Counted from the first letter of the stretch, positions 24,250-34,615 are shown. The stretch: DNA of 64,000 nucleotides from Saccharopolyspora endophytica (GCF_018070075.1 NZ_JAGPXE010000007.1:124001-188000); one strand, 5' to 3'. The notes: generated by a model from the sequence alone, not told the origin. A program made the numbers and translations.

Positions 24250-26366
24250 ACGAGGCCGAGCACATCAACACCGTGTCCGGATCGGTCCACGGCCAGGTGC
24301 TGCAAGCCCGCACGGTAACCGCCGAAACCATCGTCCTGCACGCTCCCGAGCACCGAGTGCCGGTGCCCCGGCAGCTTCCGCCGCCCGCGCACACCTGGGT
24401 CGACCGCGCAGATGAATTGGAGTGGCTGGACCGTCTGCTCACCACGGCGGGCCCGACCCGCGTGGTGGTGACCGGCCTGGGTGGGGTCGGCAAGACCGGC
24501 TTGGCGGTGCGCTGGCTCGACGGACACCACGAGCGCCACCCCGACGGCGTGCTGCACGTCGACCTCAACGGCTGGAGCGGCCACCCGCCACCGGCCACCG
24601 CGCAGGTCCTCGCCGGATGGCTCCGCACGCTCGGCGTCGCCGCCGACGACCTGCCGGGCGAGGTGGCCGAGCTGGTCGCGCTGTACCGGACGGTCACCTC
24701 GGACAAGGCGGTGGCCATGCTGGTCGACAACGCCCGCTCCGCCGAGCAGGTGCAGGCCCTGGTACCTGCCACGGCGCGCGGCACGATCCTGGTCACCAGC
24801 CGCAATCGGCTCGCCGAGCTGGCCATCGCGGGCTTCCGCCACCTCGACCTCGACTGCTTCCCGGCCGCCACCGGCGCCGCGCTCCTGACCGGCCTCCTCG
24901 ACGAGGACCGACAGCCCATCGGCGAGGAGCTGCTGCATGCGCTGGCCACCCGCTGTCACGGGCACCCGTTGGTCTTAACCATCGCCGGGGCCCATCTCGC
25001 CGCCTACCCCCGGCGCGACCCGGCGCGCCTGATCACCCGCCTGACCCACCTCGCCGAGGCGTCCACTGGCGCTTTGGACCCGCACGAGCTGTCCGTTGAA
25101 GGAGTGCTGCAGATGAGCTACGAGGACCTCGACGCCACCACCGCCCGGCTCTACCGCGGCCTGGCCGAGCATCCCGGCGTCGAGTTCACCGCCGAGCCGC
25201 TCGCGGCCGGGCTCGACGTGCCGGTCGCCGAGGTCGGCCGCGGGCTCGGGCGGCTGGTGGAGGCGAACCTCGTCACCGAGACTGGAGACGAGCGCTACCG
25301 GCTGCACGACGTCCTGCGAGAGCACGTGCAAACCCTGGCAGGCCAGGATGACCAGGCCAAGCGGCTTGCGGTGCGCCGCCGGATGATCGAGTGGTACCTG
25401 CGGCGCGCGGCGGCGGCCGACAAGATCATCAATCCTTTCCCTCGCCGGTTCAGCCCCGTCTACACCGGTCTGGACACCGGCGTGTTCGCAGCGAAGGCCG
25501 CCCTGGAATGGGCCGAGACCGAACGCGCCAACCTTCTCGCCGCTCAACAGGTCGCCGCCGACCAGGGCTGGACGGAGCTGGTGTATCAGTTCGGCGAGGT
25601 CCTGTGGAACCCGCTGCGCCCCAACTACACCGCCGGTGAGTTGGTGAGCTCGCAGTTCCTCGGGGCCAATGCCGCGGCCGACGCCGGGCACATCCTGGAG
25701 GTCGTCTGCCGCACCCGCCAGGGCTTCGGCGAGACCAACCTCGGCCACCACGAGGCCGCCGTCGCCATCTGCACGATTGCCGTAGAGCGCGCCGCCGAAG
25801 TCGGCGACCCGTGGCTGCACTCCGGCGCGCTGTCCACCCGCGCCCGCGCCCACCTCAAGGCCGACGACCCGCACGCCGCCCTCCCTGACCTCGAACATGC
25901 CCTCGAAATCGCCGAGGGGATGAGCGACGCCCGCAGCATCGCGCTGCGGCACCGCCGCCTCGGCGAAACTGCCCTGCACCCCAAGGTCGCCGACGCCCCG
26001 CTCGCACTCCACCACCTGCGGCTGGCGGCGAGCATGTTCACCGGCATCGGCGATGACATCGGCCACGCCCGCACCGTCCTGCACCTGGCACGGGCCCTGA
26101 CCCTGAACGGGCAAGCCGCCGAGGCAGTGTCGGAGCTCGCCGCGATCGAGCAGGCCGTGCGCGACTACGGCTCGGTCGGCTACTTGGCCGACCTATGCAC
26201 CGTGCTCGGCGAGGTCCACGCCGCGCTCGGCGACACCGCCGAGGCCCACCGCCGCTACGGCCAGGCCATCGACTACTACACCGCCGCCGGCCCCGGCGCC
26301 GACAAGAGCAAGGCCACCGTCATCGCCCGGCGCGACGCCCTCGACTCCGACCAACCGACCGCCTGA
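24246..26366 (+). CDS. STAND (NB-ARC) NTPase with TPR repeats
   Basis: 706 aa. A short beta-rich N-terminal tag (NTVSGSVHGQVLQARTVTAE, residues 8-27) of the kind seen on actinobacterial STAND proteins comes first. Then comes an NB-ARC module with P-loop GLGGVGKT at 77-84, the ILVTSRNR sensor segment near 179-186, and a winged helix around 280-350. The C-terminal half is TPR-like (about 440-700). It lacks an obvious catalytic effector domain, so the coupled methyltransferase could be the effector or target. Such proteins act in signalling or antiviral defence in actinomycetes; no experiment-level function can be read here. Confidence 0.8.
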   Translation: MNEAEHINTVSGSVHGQVLQARTVTAETIVLHAPEHRVPVPRQLPPPAHTWVDRADELEWLDRLLTTAGPTRVVVTGLGGVGKTGLAVRWLDGHHERHPDGVLHVDLNGWSGHPPPATAQVLAGWLRTLGVAADDLPGEVAELVALYRTVTSDKAVAMLVDNARSAEQVQALVPATARGTILVTSRNRLAELAIAGFRHLDLDCFPAATGAALLTGLLDEDRQPIGEELLHALATRCHGHPLVLTIAGAHLAAYPRRDPARLITRLTHLAEASTGALDPHELSVEGVLQMSYEDLDATTARLYRGLAEHPGVEFTAEPLAAGLDVPVAEVGRGLGRLVEANLVTETGDERYRLHDVLREHVQTLAGQDDQAKRLAVRRRMIEWYLRRAAAADKIINPFPRRFSPVYTGLDTGVFAAKAALEWAETERANLLAAQQVAADQGWTELVYQFGEVLWNPLRPNYTAGELVSSQFLGANAAADAGHILEVVCRTRQGFGETNLGHHEAAVAICTIAVERAAEVGDPWLHSGALSTRARAHLKADDPHAALPDLEHALEIAEGMSDARSIALRHRRLGETALHPKVADAPLALHHLRLAASMFTGIGDDIGHARTVLHLARALTLNGQAAEAVSELAAIEQAVRDYGSVGYLADLCTVLGEVHAALGDTAEAHRRYGQAIDYYTAAGPGADKSKATVIARRDALDSDQPTA

Positions 26367-26387
26367 ACGCGAAGAGGAGCGAACGGC

Positions 26388-26609
26388 ATGGCAGCACACA
26401 CCACGGCCAAGGGACGCCGGATCACCGGCGAGGCCCGCACCAAGATGGCCGCTGACCTGAAGAAGAAGTACGAAAAGGGCGCCAGCATCCGTGCGCTGGC
26501 CGAGGCCACCGACCGCTCGTACGGCTTCGTGCACCGAATCCTGTCGGAGTTCGGTGTGGTGCTGCGTGGACGCGGCGGCGCTACCCGGACCAAGCCCAAA
26601 GCCTCATAG
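26388..26609 (+). CDS. Small helix-turn-helix protein
   Basis: 73 aa. This is the widespread actinomycete family that opens MAAHTTAKGRRI and has helix-turn-helix ASIRALAEATDRSYGFVHRI (residues 32-51), ending in a basic GRGGATRTKPK tail. It lies 21 bases after the STAND gene and has a GAAGAGGAGC ribosome-binding region. It probably binds DNA; its partner genes vary, so no fixed role. Confidence 0.85.
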   Translation: MAAHTTAKGRRITGEARTKMAADLKKKYEKGASIRALAEATDRSYGFVHRILSEFGVVLRGRGGATRTKPKAS

Positions 26610-26676
26610 CCCAGCGACAGCGGGCACGAGAACGGCTCGCGACACCAGCCCATCCGATACGCGAGCGGAGATCATG

Positions 26677-27075
26677 ATGCCCAGACGGGTCTTGCGGGGC
26701 TACCGCCTGGGAACGCACACTGGCGAACCGGATTGCGATGCGCGGCCGGCGCCGCGGATTCAAGTCCGCTTCGCGTGCCGAAGAGGACACGAGTTCACCG
26801 TGCCATTCTCGACAGACGCCGAGATACCCGCCGTCTGGAGATGCCCACGACACGGCGTCGAACATTGCCTCCGCATCAATGAAGACTCCGCCTGGCAACC
26901 GCCCAAGGGAAAGCCTCCACGCACGCACTACGTCATGCTCTTGGAACGACGCAGCATCGCCGATCTTGAAGTCCTCGTCGACCAGGCGCTGGCGGGCATC
27001 CTCCTGCAGCGCCGATCACCTTACGGTCGCGTGCCCATCGGCGACCGAACCTACGGTTTCCGGTTCGAGCCATGA
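26677..27075 (+). CDS. RbpA-like RNA polymerase-binding protein
   Basis: 132 aa. Alignable by eye along nearly all of RbpA: N-terminal RGYRLGT, then RIQVRFACRRGHEFTVPFS, then DAEIPAVWRCPRHG, and a C-terminal sigma-interaction helix LLERRSIADLEVLVDQALA. The CxxxH and CxxH pairs could hold zinc as in the Streptomyces protein. About 20 extra residues close the protein. ATG at 26677 sits six bases after GGAG; ATG 26674 is the alternative. RbpA tethers the principal sigma factor and helps promoter opening. A second copy in accessory DNA could retarget polymerase. Confidence 0.8.
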   Translation: MPRRVLRGYRLGTHTGEPDCDARPAPRIQVRFACRRGHEFTVPFSTDAEIPAVWRCPRHGVEHCLRINEDSAWQPPKGKPPRTHYVMLLERRSIADLEVLVDQALAGILLQRRSPYGRVPIGDRTYGFRFEP

Positions 27076-27130
27076 CCGCCGGCCCGAGAAGGCGTAACAG
27101 GCAGGCTGGCTCTGATGTTTTCGAGCCGAC

Positions 27131-27151
27131 TACCTCGGAGCATGCGAGGTA
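27131..27151. terminator. Short hairpin between convergent genes
   Basis: TACCTCG and CGAGGTA pair across seven bases, 55 bases after the RbpA-like stop and before the convergent stop at 27199. There is no T-run. It may end both transcripts. Confidence 0.35.
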
Positions 27152-27198
27152 TCGAGCCCGAGGGCGCCTCGCCTCATCATCGACGTGCAGGTCGCGGT

Positions 27199-28464
27199 CT
27201 ACGGCTTGGGCTGGCCGGTGCCGGAGTTACGAGCCGGTGAGCCGCGCAGTTCCGTGACGCGCTCGCGGAATGGTGCGCCGACCGGCCCGCGCAAATGCCG
27301 ACCCACGGGCACCTCTTTGTGTTCACAGTTTCCTTCGCTATGCCCCCAGGTGTTCATACACATGTTTGCTCGATACGGGCCGCGCCAGTACCGGTGGCGA
27401 TAGTGAGGCGAGCGGCGGCTGTTGTCCGACGTGTCGTGGTCGGCGTTGTCCTCTCCGTCGTCGGGAGGCAGGTCTTCGGTCCTGAACCGCGGGTGTACCC
27501 GGACGATGTTCACGTCGATCGTCGCGATGATGCCGGCTCGGACGTCGCCTCGGGTCACTGATCGCGGAGCTGCGATCACATCGGTCTGGGTCAGCGGTTT
27601 CTTGACTTTGTGGTCGAGCAATTGCCATAGGCCGTAGACGGTCTGGACCCACCCGGCGCAGTGGTTCGCGTCGGGTTCGGGGAGCAGTTCACCGAACTGG
27701 AGGGTCGCGGTGAAGGTAGCGAGTACCGGCATCGGGCTCATCCGGGCCGAGACAGTGCGGACATGGTCGGCGAAGTAGCCCGCGCTGTAGCAGGTCTTTG
27801 TCGCTGCCCACTGGGCGACGAACGTGTCCGGGGGCAGGCCGTCCCATTGGGGCGGCCGATTTGGGGTGTAGAACGACAGTTGGACCCGGTCCTCGTGCGG
27901 CGGTGGCAGGCGTGACCAGCTGATGGCGACGATTGGGGCCTCGACGTAACCGGAGACGTCGTAGAGCCAGGGGGCTGGTGTCCATCCTGAGCCTGGCAGG
28001 TCTTGCGCACGCGCGGCGTCATAGAGGGCGCCGCCGATGCAGCTCTCGAACAGCATGAAGCCGGTCATGCTGGGCATTCGGTCCGGGCTGGCGGGTTCGG
28101 TGGACGGGGTGGACGAGTAGGTCACGGCCATCTCGATCGCCTCGTGGTCGACCCACGTCAGGCTCGCGTTCCTGAGGCGGCCGGCTTCATCGCGGGCGTA
28201 TCGGCGTACTTCCCGATCCTCGCTCTCCACCGCGGCGGCTCGCGCGACCTGGCCTGTTCGTCCTTGCTGGGCGCCCTCGGCCGCGATGGTGGTGTAGTGC
28301 TCGTGAAGCCGCCGGCGGAGGAAGGGAAGCTGCTCGGAAGACGGAGCGACCCACGGCGCGGGTTGGAAGATCGAAGCGTCCGGGATCGGGTCGGGAATCG
28401 TGAGGCCATCGGTTGCCGGGTGCATGAAACGGACTCCAGCCAAGGTCGCGGCGGCGCTGGTCAC
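27199..28464 (-). CDS. Uncharacterised 421-aa protein
   Basis: No family recognised. The middle (about 110-290) has dense aromatic, globular composition (SCIGGALYDAARAQDLPGS, then SGYVEAPIVAISWSRLPPP). The last 110 residues are polar and basic and may be disordered. GTG at 28464 overlaps the TGA of the 105-aa gene upstream. It is the last gene of a run starting with the Nudix gene at 30166 (Nudix, IMPase, 105-aa, 421-aa), so a link to nucleotide or phosphate chemistry is possible but unproven. Confidence 0.55.
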   Translation of the reverse strand: MTSAAATLAGVRFMHPATDGLTIPDPIPDASIFQPAPWVAPSSEQLPFLRRRLHEHYTTIAAEGAQQGRTGQVARAAAVESEDREVRRYARDEAGRLRNASLTWVDHEAIEMAVTYSSTPSTEPASPDRMPSMTGFMLFESCIGGALYDAARAQDLPGSGWTPAPWLYDVSGYVEAPIVAISWSRLPPPHEDRVQLSFYTPNRPPQWDGLPPDTFVAQWAATKTCYSAGYFADHVRTVSARMSPMPVLATFTATLQFGELLPEPDANHCAGWVQTVYGLWQLLDHKVKKPLTQTDVIAAPRSVTRGDVRAGIIATIDVNIVRVHPRFRTEDLPPDDGEDNADHDTSDNSRRSPHYRHRYWRGPYRANMCMNTWGHSEGNCEHKEVPVGRHLRGPVGAPFRERVTELRGSPARNSGTGQPKP

Positions 28465-28778
28465 AGGCGGCGCAGTGCGTGCAGCACGCGGTCGAGAAGC
28501 GCCAGGTGCTCGTCGTCGGGCCGCGGTCCCTCCAGCGCGGCCCGACGCGCGGCGGCCCGTTCCTCGTCGAGGTCCAGCGGAAGCGCGGACGGCCCCGTGG
28601 CGGGCAGTTGTCCAAGGCTGGGGAGGTACTCGGTGAGTGGTCCGTTGTCGGCATGGCGGCGCGCGGCCTTACCGTGGACAGCATCGAACGACAGTCCGGG
28701 GGTTTCCGGCGACCAGCGAGGACTCGGCAGGATCACCATCGCGTCCGCCTTCGTGTCCGGCTCCTCACTACGGTTCAC
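28461..28778 (-). CDS. Small uncharacterised charged protein
   Basis: 105 aa, acidic and basic residues alternating, with a probable helix at the end (DEHLALLDRVLHALRRL). No domain recognised. GTG at 28778 overlaps the IMPase gene by 11 bases; a later ATG (codon 14) is possible. The stop couples it to the 421-aa gene. Confidence 0.5.
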   Translation of the reverse strand: MNRSEEPDTKADAMVILPSPRWSPETPGLSFDAVHGKAARRHADNGPLTEYLPSLGQLPATGPSALPLDLDEERAAARRAALEGPRPDDEHLALLDRVLHALRRL

Positions 28779-29643
28779 CGCTCTGCGGCAAGCCGGTCGG
28801 ACTCATGACGGGTTCGGGTCGGTCGTCATCGGGCCAAAAACGGGTGCCACGCAAGACCCGCAGGAAGGGCAGCAACTCGTCGCGAAGTCCCGGCGTGGTG
28901 GCGATCGCGCACCGGGAACGGGTGGTGTGAGGGCTGGCGTCGGCATCCAAGACGAGGGCTCCCGCCTCGCGGGCGATGACTGCCCCGGCCGCGGTATCCC
29001 AGGTCCGGTTGCCGAGCAGGACGCAGGCGTCAAGGGTGCCGTCGGCGACCCAGACGAGGTCAAGTGCGGAAGAGCCGTAGCGACGAAGCCCTTGTGCCCG
29101 TGCGGTGAGTTCCCGGTCCACAGTAGAGCAGAGCACGTCTCGCAGGGCAGTGTCCTGGCCGCTGCCATAGTCGCTGAACCCGATCAGGGCTCGATCGAGC
29201 GACTCGGTGGCCGAGACGGCGATGAGTTCTCCGTCGCGGTAGGCGCCTTGCCCGTCGGTCGCCCAGTAGCGGTGCCCGAGAAAAGGAAGCGCGGTGACGC
29301 CGAGGATGGGCCGGTGGTTGTGCACGAGCCCGAGGGCGATCGCACACAAGGGACTGCCGTGGTGGTGGTTGATCGTGCCGTCGATGGGATCGAGAACCCA
29401 GTAGGTCTTCTGGCTACCAACCGCGCCGGTTTCCTCTCCGAGGAACCCGATCTCGGTGTGCCCGTCGGCAATCAACCGTTGGCGGACAACGTGTTCGACG
29501 TCCTCGTCCACTTCGGATACAGGGTCGCGGTCGCCCTTGTACCGGATCGAGCGAGGACGGTGGCTGAGGACATGCTCGACCGCAAGATCGATCGCGGCCT
29601 GTGCCGCGGGCAGGGCAGTGGTGAGGTCGGGTGCCGACAGCAT
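28768..29643 (-). CDS. Inositol monophosphatase-family phosphatase
   Basis: 291 aa. All metal-binding motifs are present: GFLGEETG (near residue 68), WVLDPIDGTINHHHG (near 82) and RTWDTAAGAV (near 213). Substrates in the family include inositol phosphate, histidinol phosphate, PAP and fructose-1,6-bisphosphate. The neighbours do not decide between them. ATG at 29643 has GAAGGAA upstream; a TTG/ATG further upstream is less likely. Confidence 0.85.
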   Translation of the reverse strand: MLSAPDLTTALPAAQAAIDLAVEHVLSHRPRSIRYKGDRDPVSEVDEDVEHVVRQRLIADGHTEIGFLGEETGAVGSQKTYWVLDPIDGTINHHHGSPLCAIALGLVHNHRPILGVTALPFLGHRYWATDGQGAYRDGELIAVSATESLDRALIGFSDYGSGQDTALRDVLCSTVDRELTARAQGLRRYGSSALDLVWVADGTLDACVLLGNRTWDTAAGAVIAREAGALVLDADASPHTTRSRCAIATTPGLRDELLPFLRVLRGTRFWPDDDRPEPVMSPTGLPQSGEP

Positions 29644-29716
29644 GGTTCCTTCGGTTCTTCGGGCATACCCGGCTCGCATAGCAGCGCCGAATGGACCGGG
29701 CCGTGGACGGTGAAGG

Positions 29717-30166
29717 TCAGGAGTGGTGCGGCCACCACGGGTGTTCGACGGTCAGCGCGTCGCTTCGCAGTCGTTCCGCGATGACTGCGGGGCGCAGCTC
29801 GATTTGGTGGAGGTCCGCTTCGGTGAACCACCGCAGTTCGTGTTCGCTGGACCGGGCGGCTTCGGGGTCGGCGAGAGTCACGTCGAACAGCAGGGCCAGT
29901 TCGTAGAGGGCAGGCCCGTTTGGTGAGGTGTGGTCACGCAGTTCGACGGTGGCGCAGAAGTCGAGGTAGGCGAGGTCGACGTCGGTCTGTTCCCGCAGGG
30001 AGCGCCGCAGGGCGTCCTCAACGGATTCACCGGGTTGTACTCGACCACCGGGTAGCCGGAAGGCACTGGCGTCCCGGTCTCGGACGAGCAGGAGGCGCTC
30101 CTCGTGCCCAACGAGGCCGTATGCCCCGACAAGAGGACCGAGAGCTGGAGTGGTGGTGGAGGTCAT
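29717..30166 (-). CDS. Nudix-fold protein with degenerate Nudix box
   Basis: 149 aa. The fold is clear (LLLVRDRDASAFRLPGGRVQ opening into the box). The box reads GRVQPGE, seven residues, then RSLREQTDV, where the family consensus is RExxEExGU. So a catalytic-helix Glu is Ser, the second of the EE pair is Gln and the Gly is Asp. Hydrolase activity may be weak or lost. Two ATG codons are adjacent (30169 and 30166). It heads the four-gene minus-strand run ending at 27199. Confidence 0.7.
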   Translation of the reverse strand: MTSTTTPALGPLVGAYGLVGHEERLLLVRDRDASAFRLPGGRVQPGESVEDALRRSLREQTDVDLAYLDFCATVELRDHTSPNGPALYELALLFDVTLADPEAARSSEHELRWFTEADLHQIELRPAVIAERLRSDALTVEHPWWPHHS

Positions 30167-30169
30167 CAT

Positions 30170-30692
30170 GGTGCTCTCACGATCGATGGACAGGACGATA
30201 ACCGAGGTGACGCCTCGAAGAGGCCAACGTGGTGGTCCTCATCGCACTACCGGGGCCACCAGGCTCGACTGGTTGTCGACCGGCGCGGGTGAGCGTGCTG
30301 GTTGCACCTCGCGCATATCCACTGAAGCAAGCTCACTTTCCGTAGCGAGAGGGTGGCTGAGACCGGTATGGCCTGCGGTGGGCGGTCGGGGGTCGCCCAC
30401 CGCAGGCCGAATCCCAGTCAACGACGCCGCCCTTGCCGATCACCAGAGCGGCCGTGCGGCGAGAACGAGGCGTCAACGGGGCGACCCAGGCGCTGACCAG
30501 CGCGCTGTTGGTCTGCTGGAGCGAGGGGCTTCACCCAGATGGGCATGCAACTGCGATTGGCGATCAGTCGGGTCGTCAGCCGTGGTCGAGAACGGAGCGG
30601 CCATGAGGCAGCGATGAGGCGACACCCTCCCTACGCTGCGAAAACCGGCGAGTACTGTGCGCTATGGAGGGTCTGGAAGGAGGGACAACGCG
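30170..30692. other. 523-bp divergent intergenic region
   Basis: No gene supported on either strand. It holds the promoters of the Nudix gene (leftward) and the XRE gene (rightward) and, unexpectedly, a strong terminator-like hairpin at 30370-30408, listed separately. Confidence 0.6.
30370..30408. terminator. Orphan 15-bp perfect stem
   Basis: GGCCTGCGGTGGGCG and its exact complement CGCCCACCGCAGGCC are separated by nine bases. It looks like a GC-rich terminator, yet no gene ends here: both flanking genes start on either side and read away. It may mark the end of a lost gene or of a non-coding RNA. Confidence 0.6.
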
Positions 30693-31961
30693 ATGGCAGC
30701 ACGGCCTCTCACCCCGCTCGCCGTTGCCCGCGAGGCCGCTGGTTATACCCAGGAAGCCCTCGCCGTCACCCTGAAGGTCGAACGGACCACCATCGGGCGT
30801 TGGGAACGTGGGGTCCAGTCACCTCAGCCTTGGCAGCGGCGCGGCCTCGCCACCGCCCTGCAGGTCTCGCTCGACGTACTCGACGACCTGCTGCGACGTA
30901 CCCTTCGGCGACCTGCTGCCAACATCACGACGGTCCTGGTCTCACCTTCGTCGAGCCTGGTGACGGCCCCCGTCGAGCGGACCGTTCACGAGGACGGACC
31001 GGCGCCCGAGGCCGACGTCATCCATGCCGCTATCCCGCGCCTGCGCCGCGCGCTTGACCGGCTGGACCTGCCCGACGACGGACCAACCAGGTCTCTGGAC
31101 GACCTGCACGGCGAGATCATCCGAGCCAGCGACGACCGGCTGCAGTCGCGCTACGGCAACCTCGCCCGCCGCTTGCCCGACCTCATCGCCGAACTCGCCC
31201 GCGCCGGTCAGCTCGGCGACGCGGCAGGCCAGCGCCACGCCGCCGCCCTGCTGACCTTGGCGTTGCGGGCTGCTGACGGCGTGGCGTTCAAGTTCGGCTA
31301 CCTGGATTTGTCCGCCAGACTGATCGACTTGATGCGCTCGGCCGCCCAGATCGCCGAGGACCCGCTGCTACTGGCCGCTGTGGCGTACGTGCGCACCGAA
31401 ACCTTCTTTGCCACCGGCGACCTGGACACCGCCGCCCGCGCTCTCGAACTTGCTGTTGACCACGTGCCCGATCTCGATACGACTTCCTCCTCAGCCGCGT
31501 TCGGTGCCTTGCACATGCGCGCCGCAGTCGTGGCCGGCCGGGCGGGCAAAGCCGACGTCGCAGCTGATCACCTGCGCGAGGCCCGCCGCGCTGCGGGCAG
31601 GGCGCCCGAGGGAATCTACGTCGGCACCGCGTTCGGCCCGGCCTCCCTACGCATCCACGAACTCGCAGTCGCCGTCGAACTTCGAGATCCACTGGGTATC
31701 GAACGCGCGGCGTCCTGGCACCCGCCCGACGAACTTCCCGCCGAGCGTCGCTCCCACTACTTCATCGATCTGGCCCGCGCCCAGCTCACCCTCGGTCGCC
31801 ACGAAGACGCTTACCTGTGCCTTCAGGCTGCACGCCGTGCCGCGCCCGAGCACACCCGCACCCACCCGCAGGTCCGCCAGTCCCTCTCGTCCCTGCTGCG
31901 CACCCACAGCACGCCCAGCGCCGGCTTGCTCGACCTCGCCGCTTGGGCCCGCGCTCGCTGA
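30693..31961 (+). CDS. XRE-family regulator with helical repeat domain
   Basis: 422 aa. The helix-turn-helix is at residues 8-60 (AGYTQEALAVTLKVERTTIG with WERGVQSPQP). About 330 residues of TPR-like helices follow. ATG at 30693 has AAGGAGG nine bases upstream. The HTH is closely related to that at 50857 and to the truncated one at 53318. Regulators of this type accompany FxLD-type RiPP clusters, so it may be left over from, or act on, such a locus. Confidence 0.8.
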   Translation: MAARPLTPLAVAREAAGYTQEALAVTLKVERTTIGRWERGVQSPQPWQRRGLATALQVSLDVLDDLLRRTLRRPAANITTVLVSPSSSLVTAPVERTVHEDGPAPEADVIHAAIPRLRRALDRLDLPDDGPTRSLDDLHGEIIRASDDRLQSRYGNLARRLPDLIAELARAGQLGDAAGQRHAAALLTLALRAADGVAFKFGYLDLSARLIDLMRSAAQIAEDPLLLAAVAYVRTETFFATGDLDTAARALELAVDHVPDLDTTSSSAAFGALHMRAAVVAGRAGKADVAADHLREARRAAGRAPEGIYVGTAFGPASLRIHELAVAVELRDPLGIERAASWHPPDELPAERRSHYFIDLARAQLTLGRHEDAYLCLQAARRAAPEHTRTHPQVRQSLSSLLRTHSTPSAGLLDLAAWARAR

Positions 31962-31976
31962 GCCGCCACCAGCCGC

Positions 31977-32621
31977 TCAGCGCAGGGACAACAGATCCGG
32001 CAGGTCGTAAAGGGAGTCGATTACCCAATCCGCGTCGCGACGGACCAGTGGGTCGTCAGCCCACAGGTAGCCCCACGGGCCCCGCCGGATCAACGCCGTG
32101 CAGAAGCCCGCTGCCTTCGCGGCAACCACGTCGTTGTCCCGGTGGTCACCCACGTACACCGTCTCGCCCGGCCCGTCGGGGACCATCTCTGCCACGCGGG
32201 CGAAGAACTCGGACGACGGCTTGGCGGCACCCCATTCCCCCGAGGTCGCGATCCGGTCCACCGGCAGCTCCAGCGCACGCAACAGCTCGGCCGCGCGAGC
32301 GGTCTGGTTCCCAGCTACCCCGACCCACAAGCCGCGTTCTCGCAGCGCAGCCAGGCCGGGCCGCACATCGCTGTAGAGGTCGCTGTCCTCGATGCGCTCA
32401 CCCAGGCCAGCCTCCTCGCGCAGCCGCCGTTCCCGTGCGACGTCGAAGCCCGGCTTGAAGTACTGGAACGTCTCGGCATTGTCCCGGCCAGCGGCGGTGA
32501 CCGCACCCAGCACCGTCGAGAAGGTATGGCGGGAAACGCCGATCCAGTCGGCCCACGCACCCCACTCCCGCGAGTCGTCCAGCAACGTCTCGCCCACGTC
32601 GAACACCACCGCGGTCACCAT
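31977..32621 (-). CDS. HAD-superfamily hydrolase
   Basis: 214 aa. Motif I is VFDVGETLLDDS (nucleophile D8; the usual DxD second Asp is Glu here, as in some subfamilies). Motif III lysine lies in WGAAKPSSEFF near 135, and motif IV is VGDHRDNDVVAAKAAG near 157. A small phosphatase or dehalogenase-type enzyme. It is convergent with the XRE gene, with 15 bases between stops. From 32622 to 32843 I see no gene. Confidence 0.85.
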   Translation of the reverse strand: MVTAVVFDVGETLLDDSREWGAWADWIGVSRHTFSTVLGAVTAAGRDNAETFQYFKPGFDVARERRLREEAGLGERIEDSDLYSDVRPGLAALRERGLWVGVAGNQTARAAELLRALELPVDRIATSGEWGAAKPSSEFFARVAEMVPDGPGETVYVGDHRDNDVVAAKAAGFCTALIRRGPWGYLWADDPLVRRDADWVIDSLYDLPDLLSLR

Positions 32622-32843
32622 GCTCTTACTCCTACGTCACGTACAGCCACCGCGCGACAGCGAGGCCCTTCGGCCGCCCAACCCACTGAGATTCGGGTCC
32701 TGGCACCCGCCCGGCGTCCGCTTCCCGGCAGCCTTGGTCGACGCAGTTCGAACAAACGGTCAGCCCGAGCCTCGGCCTGACGTCCGCAGCAGCACAGCGG
32801 CAAGGAGACTAGCGGCTAGGTCACCTAGTCAGGTCGCCGTAGG

Positions 32844-33150
32844 TTAGGACAAACCTGCTGTGTGTCTTGTCGATGGCGGGCCCGCCAGTTCGCTGTCCGG
32901 GGTATCAGCCGGATAGACGATGAGCGATGGCGTGTGCTGGTTCCGCTCGGGCGCCCAGGATCGGATCTCGTCGCAGAGGTACTGGGTCAGCTCGGCGGCG
33001 GCTGGCCCGTGACCGATCGCGCCCAACTCCCAGTGCACCTCGTCGCCGGATTCCAGTCTGCGGGCGGTGAGGGAGACCAGCGTGTTGCCCTCGGCCAGCG
33101 CCATACGCCACCAGTCCGGTGCCGGGTTGCATACCTGGGTGGACGTCGGC
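32844..33150 (-). pseudogene. C-terminal remnant of an FxLD-type isoaspartate methyltransferase
   Basis: The frame reads MALAEGNTLVSLTAR, then WELGAIGHGPAAAELTQYL and a polar tail. It lines up with the last 85 residues of the methyltransferase at 43640-45733 (LAYLTIR...YEVGVIGHGPNAQELAEQV). No SAM-binding domain precedes it; upstream codons up to 33185 look random and chrA ends at 33196. The matching N-terminal part is found colinear at 41799-42392, beyond the metal island. I therefore read this as the severed 3' end of one gene. Confidence 0.6.
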
Positions 33151-33195
33151 GCGGACCTTGAGCGCTTCGACGATCGATGGGGCATGTGGGCTCGA

Positions 33196-34563
<1,368 letters not shown>

Positions 34564-34599
34564 GGGTGAGCGTCCCTCCTCGTTCAACTCCACGCGCAA

Positions 34600-34615
34600 T
34601 GTAACCATGGTTGCA
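34600..34615 (-). promoter_or_regulatory. Shared dyad TGCAACCATGGTTACA upstream of chrA
   Basis: Read toward chrA the site is TGCAACCATGGTTACA, a near-perfect dyad. The same 16 bases with one change (C for T) occur in the same orientation upstream of the PepSY gene (38376-38391). It is likely a common operator for the island. Confidence 0.6.

Noticed and set aside
27040..27075. GGTTCGAGCC resembling a tRNA T-arm
   Set aside because: It is inside the RbpA-like gene and no acceptor or anticodon stem surrounds it; no tRNA was found anywhere in the window.
28003..29784. 593-codon plus-strand open frame
   Set aside because: It is antisense to the IMPase gene and its neighbours, with no domain likeness; such frames arise from high third-position GC.
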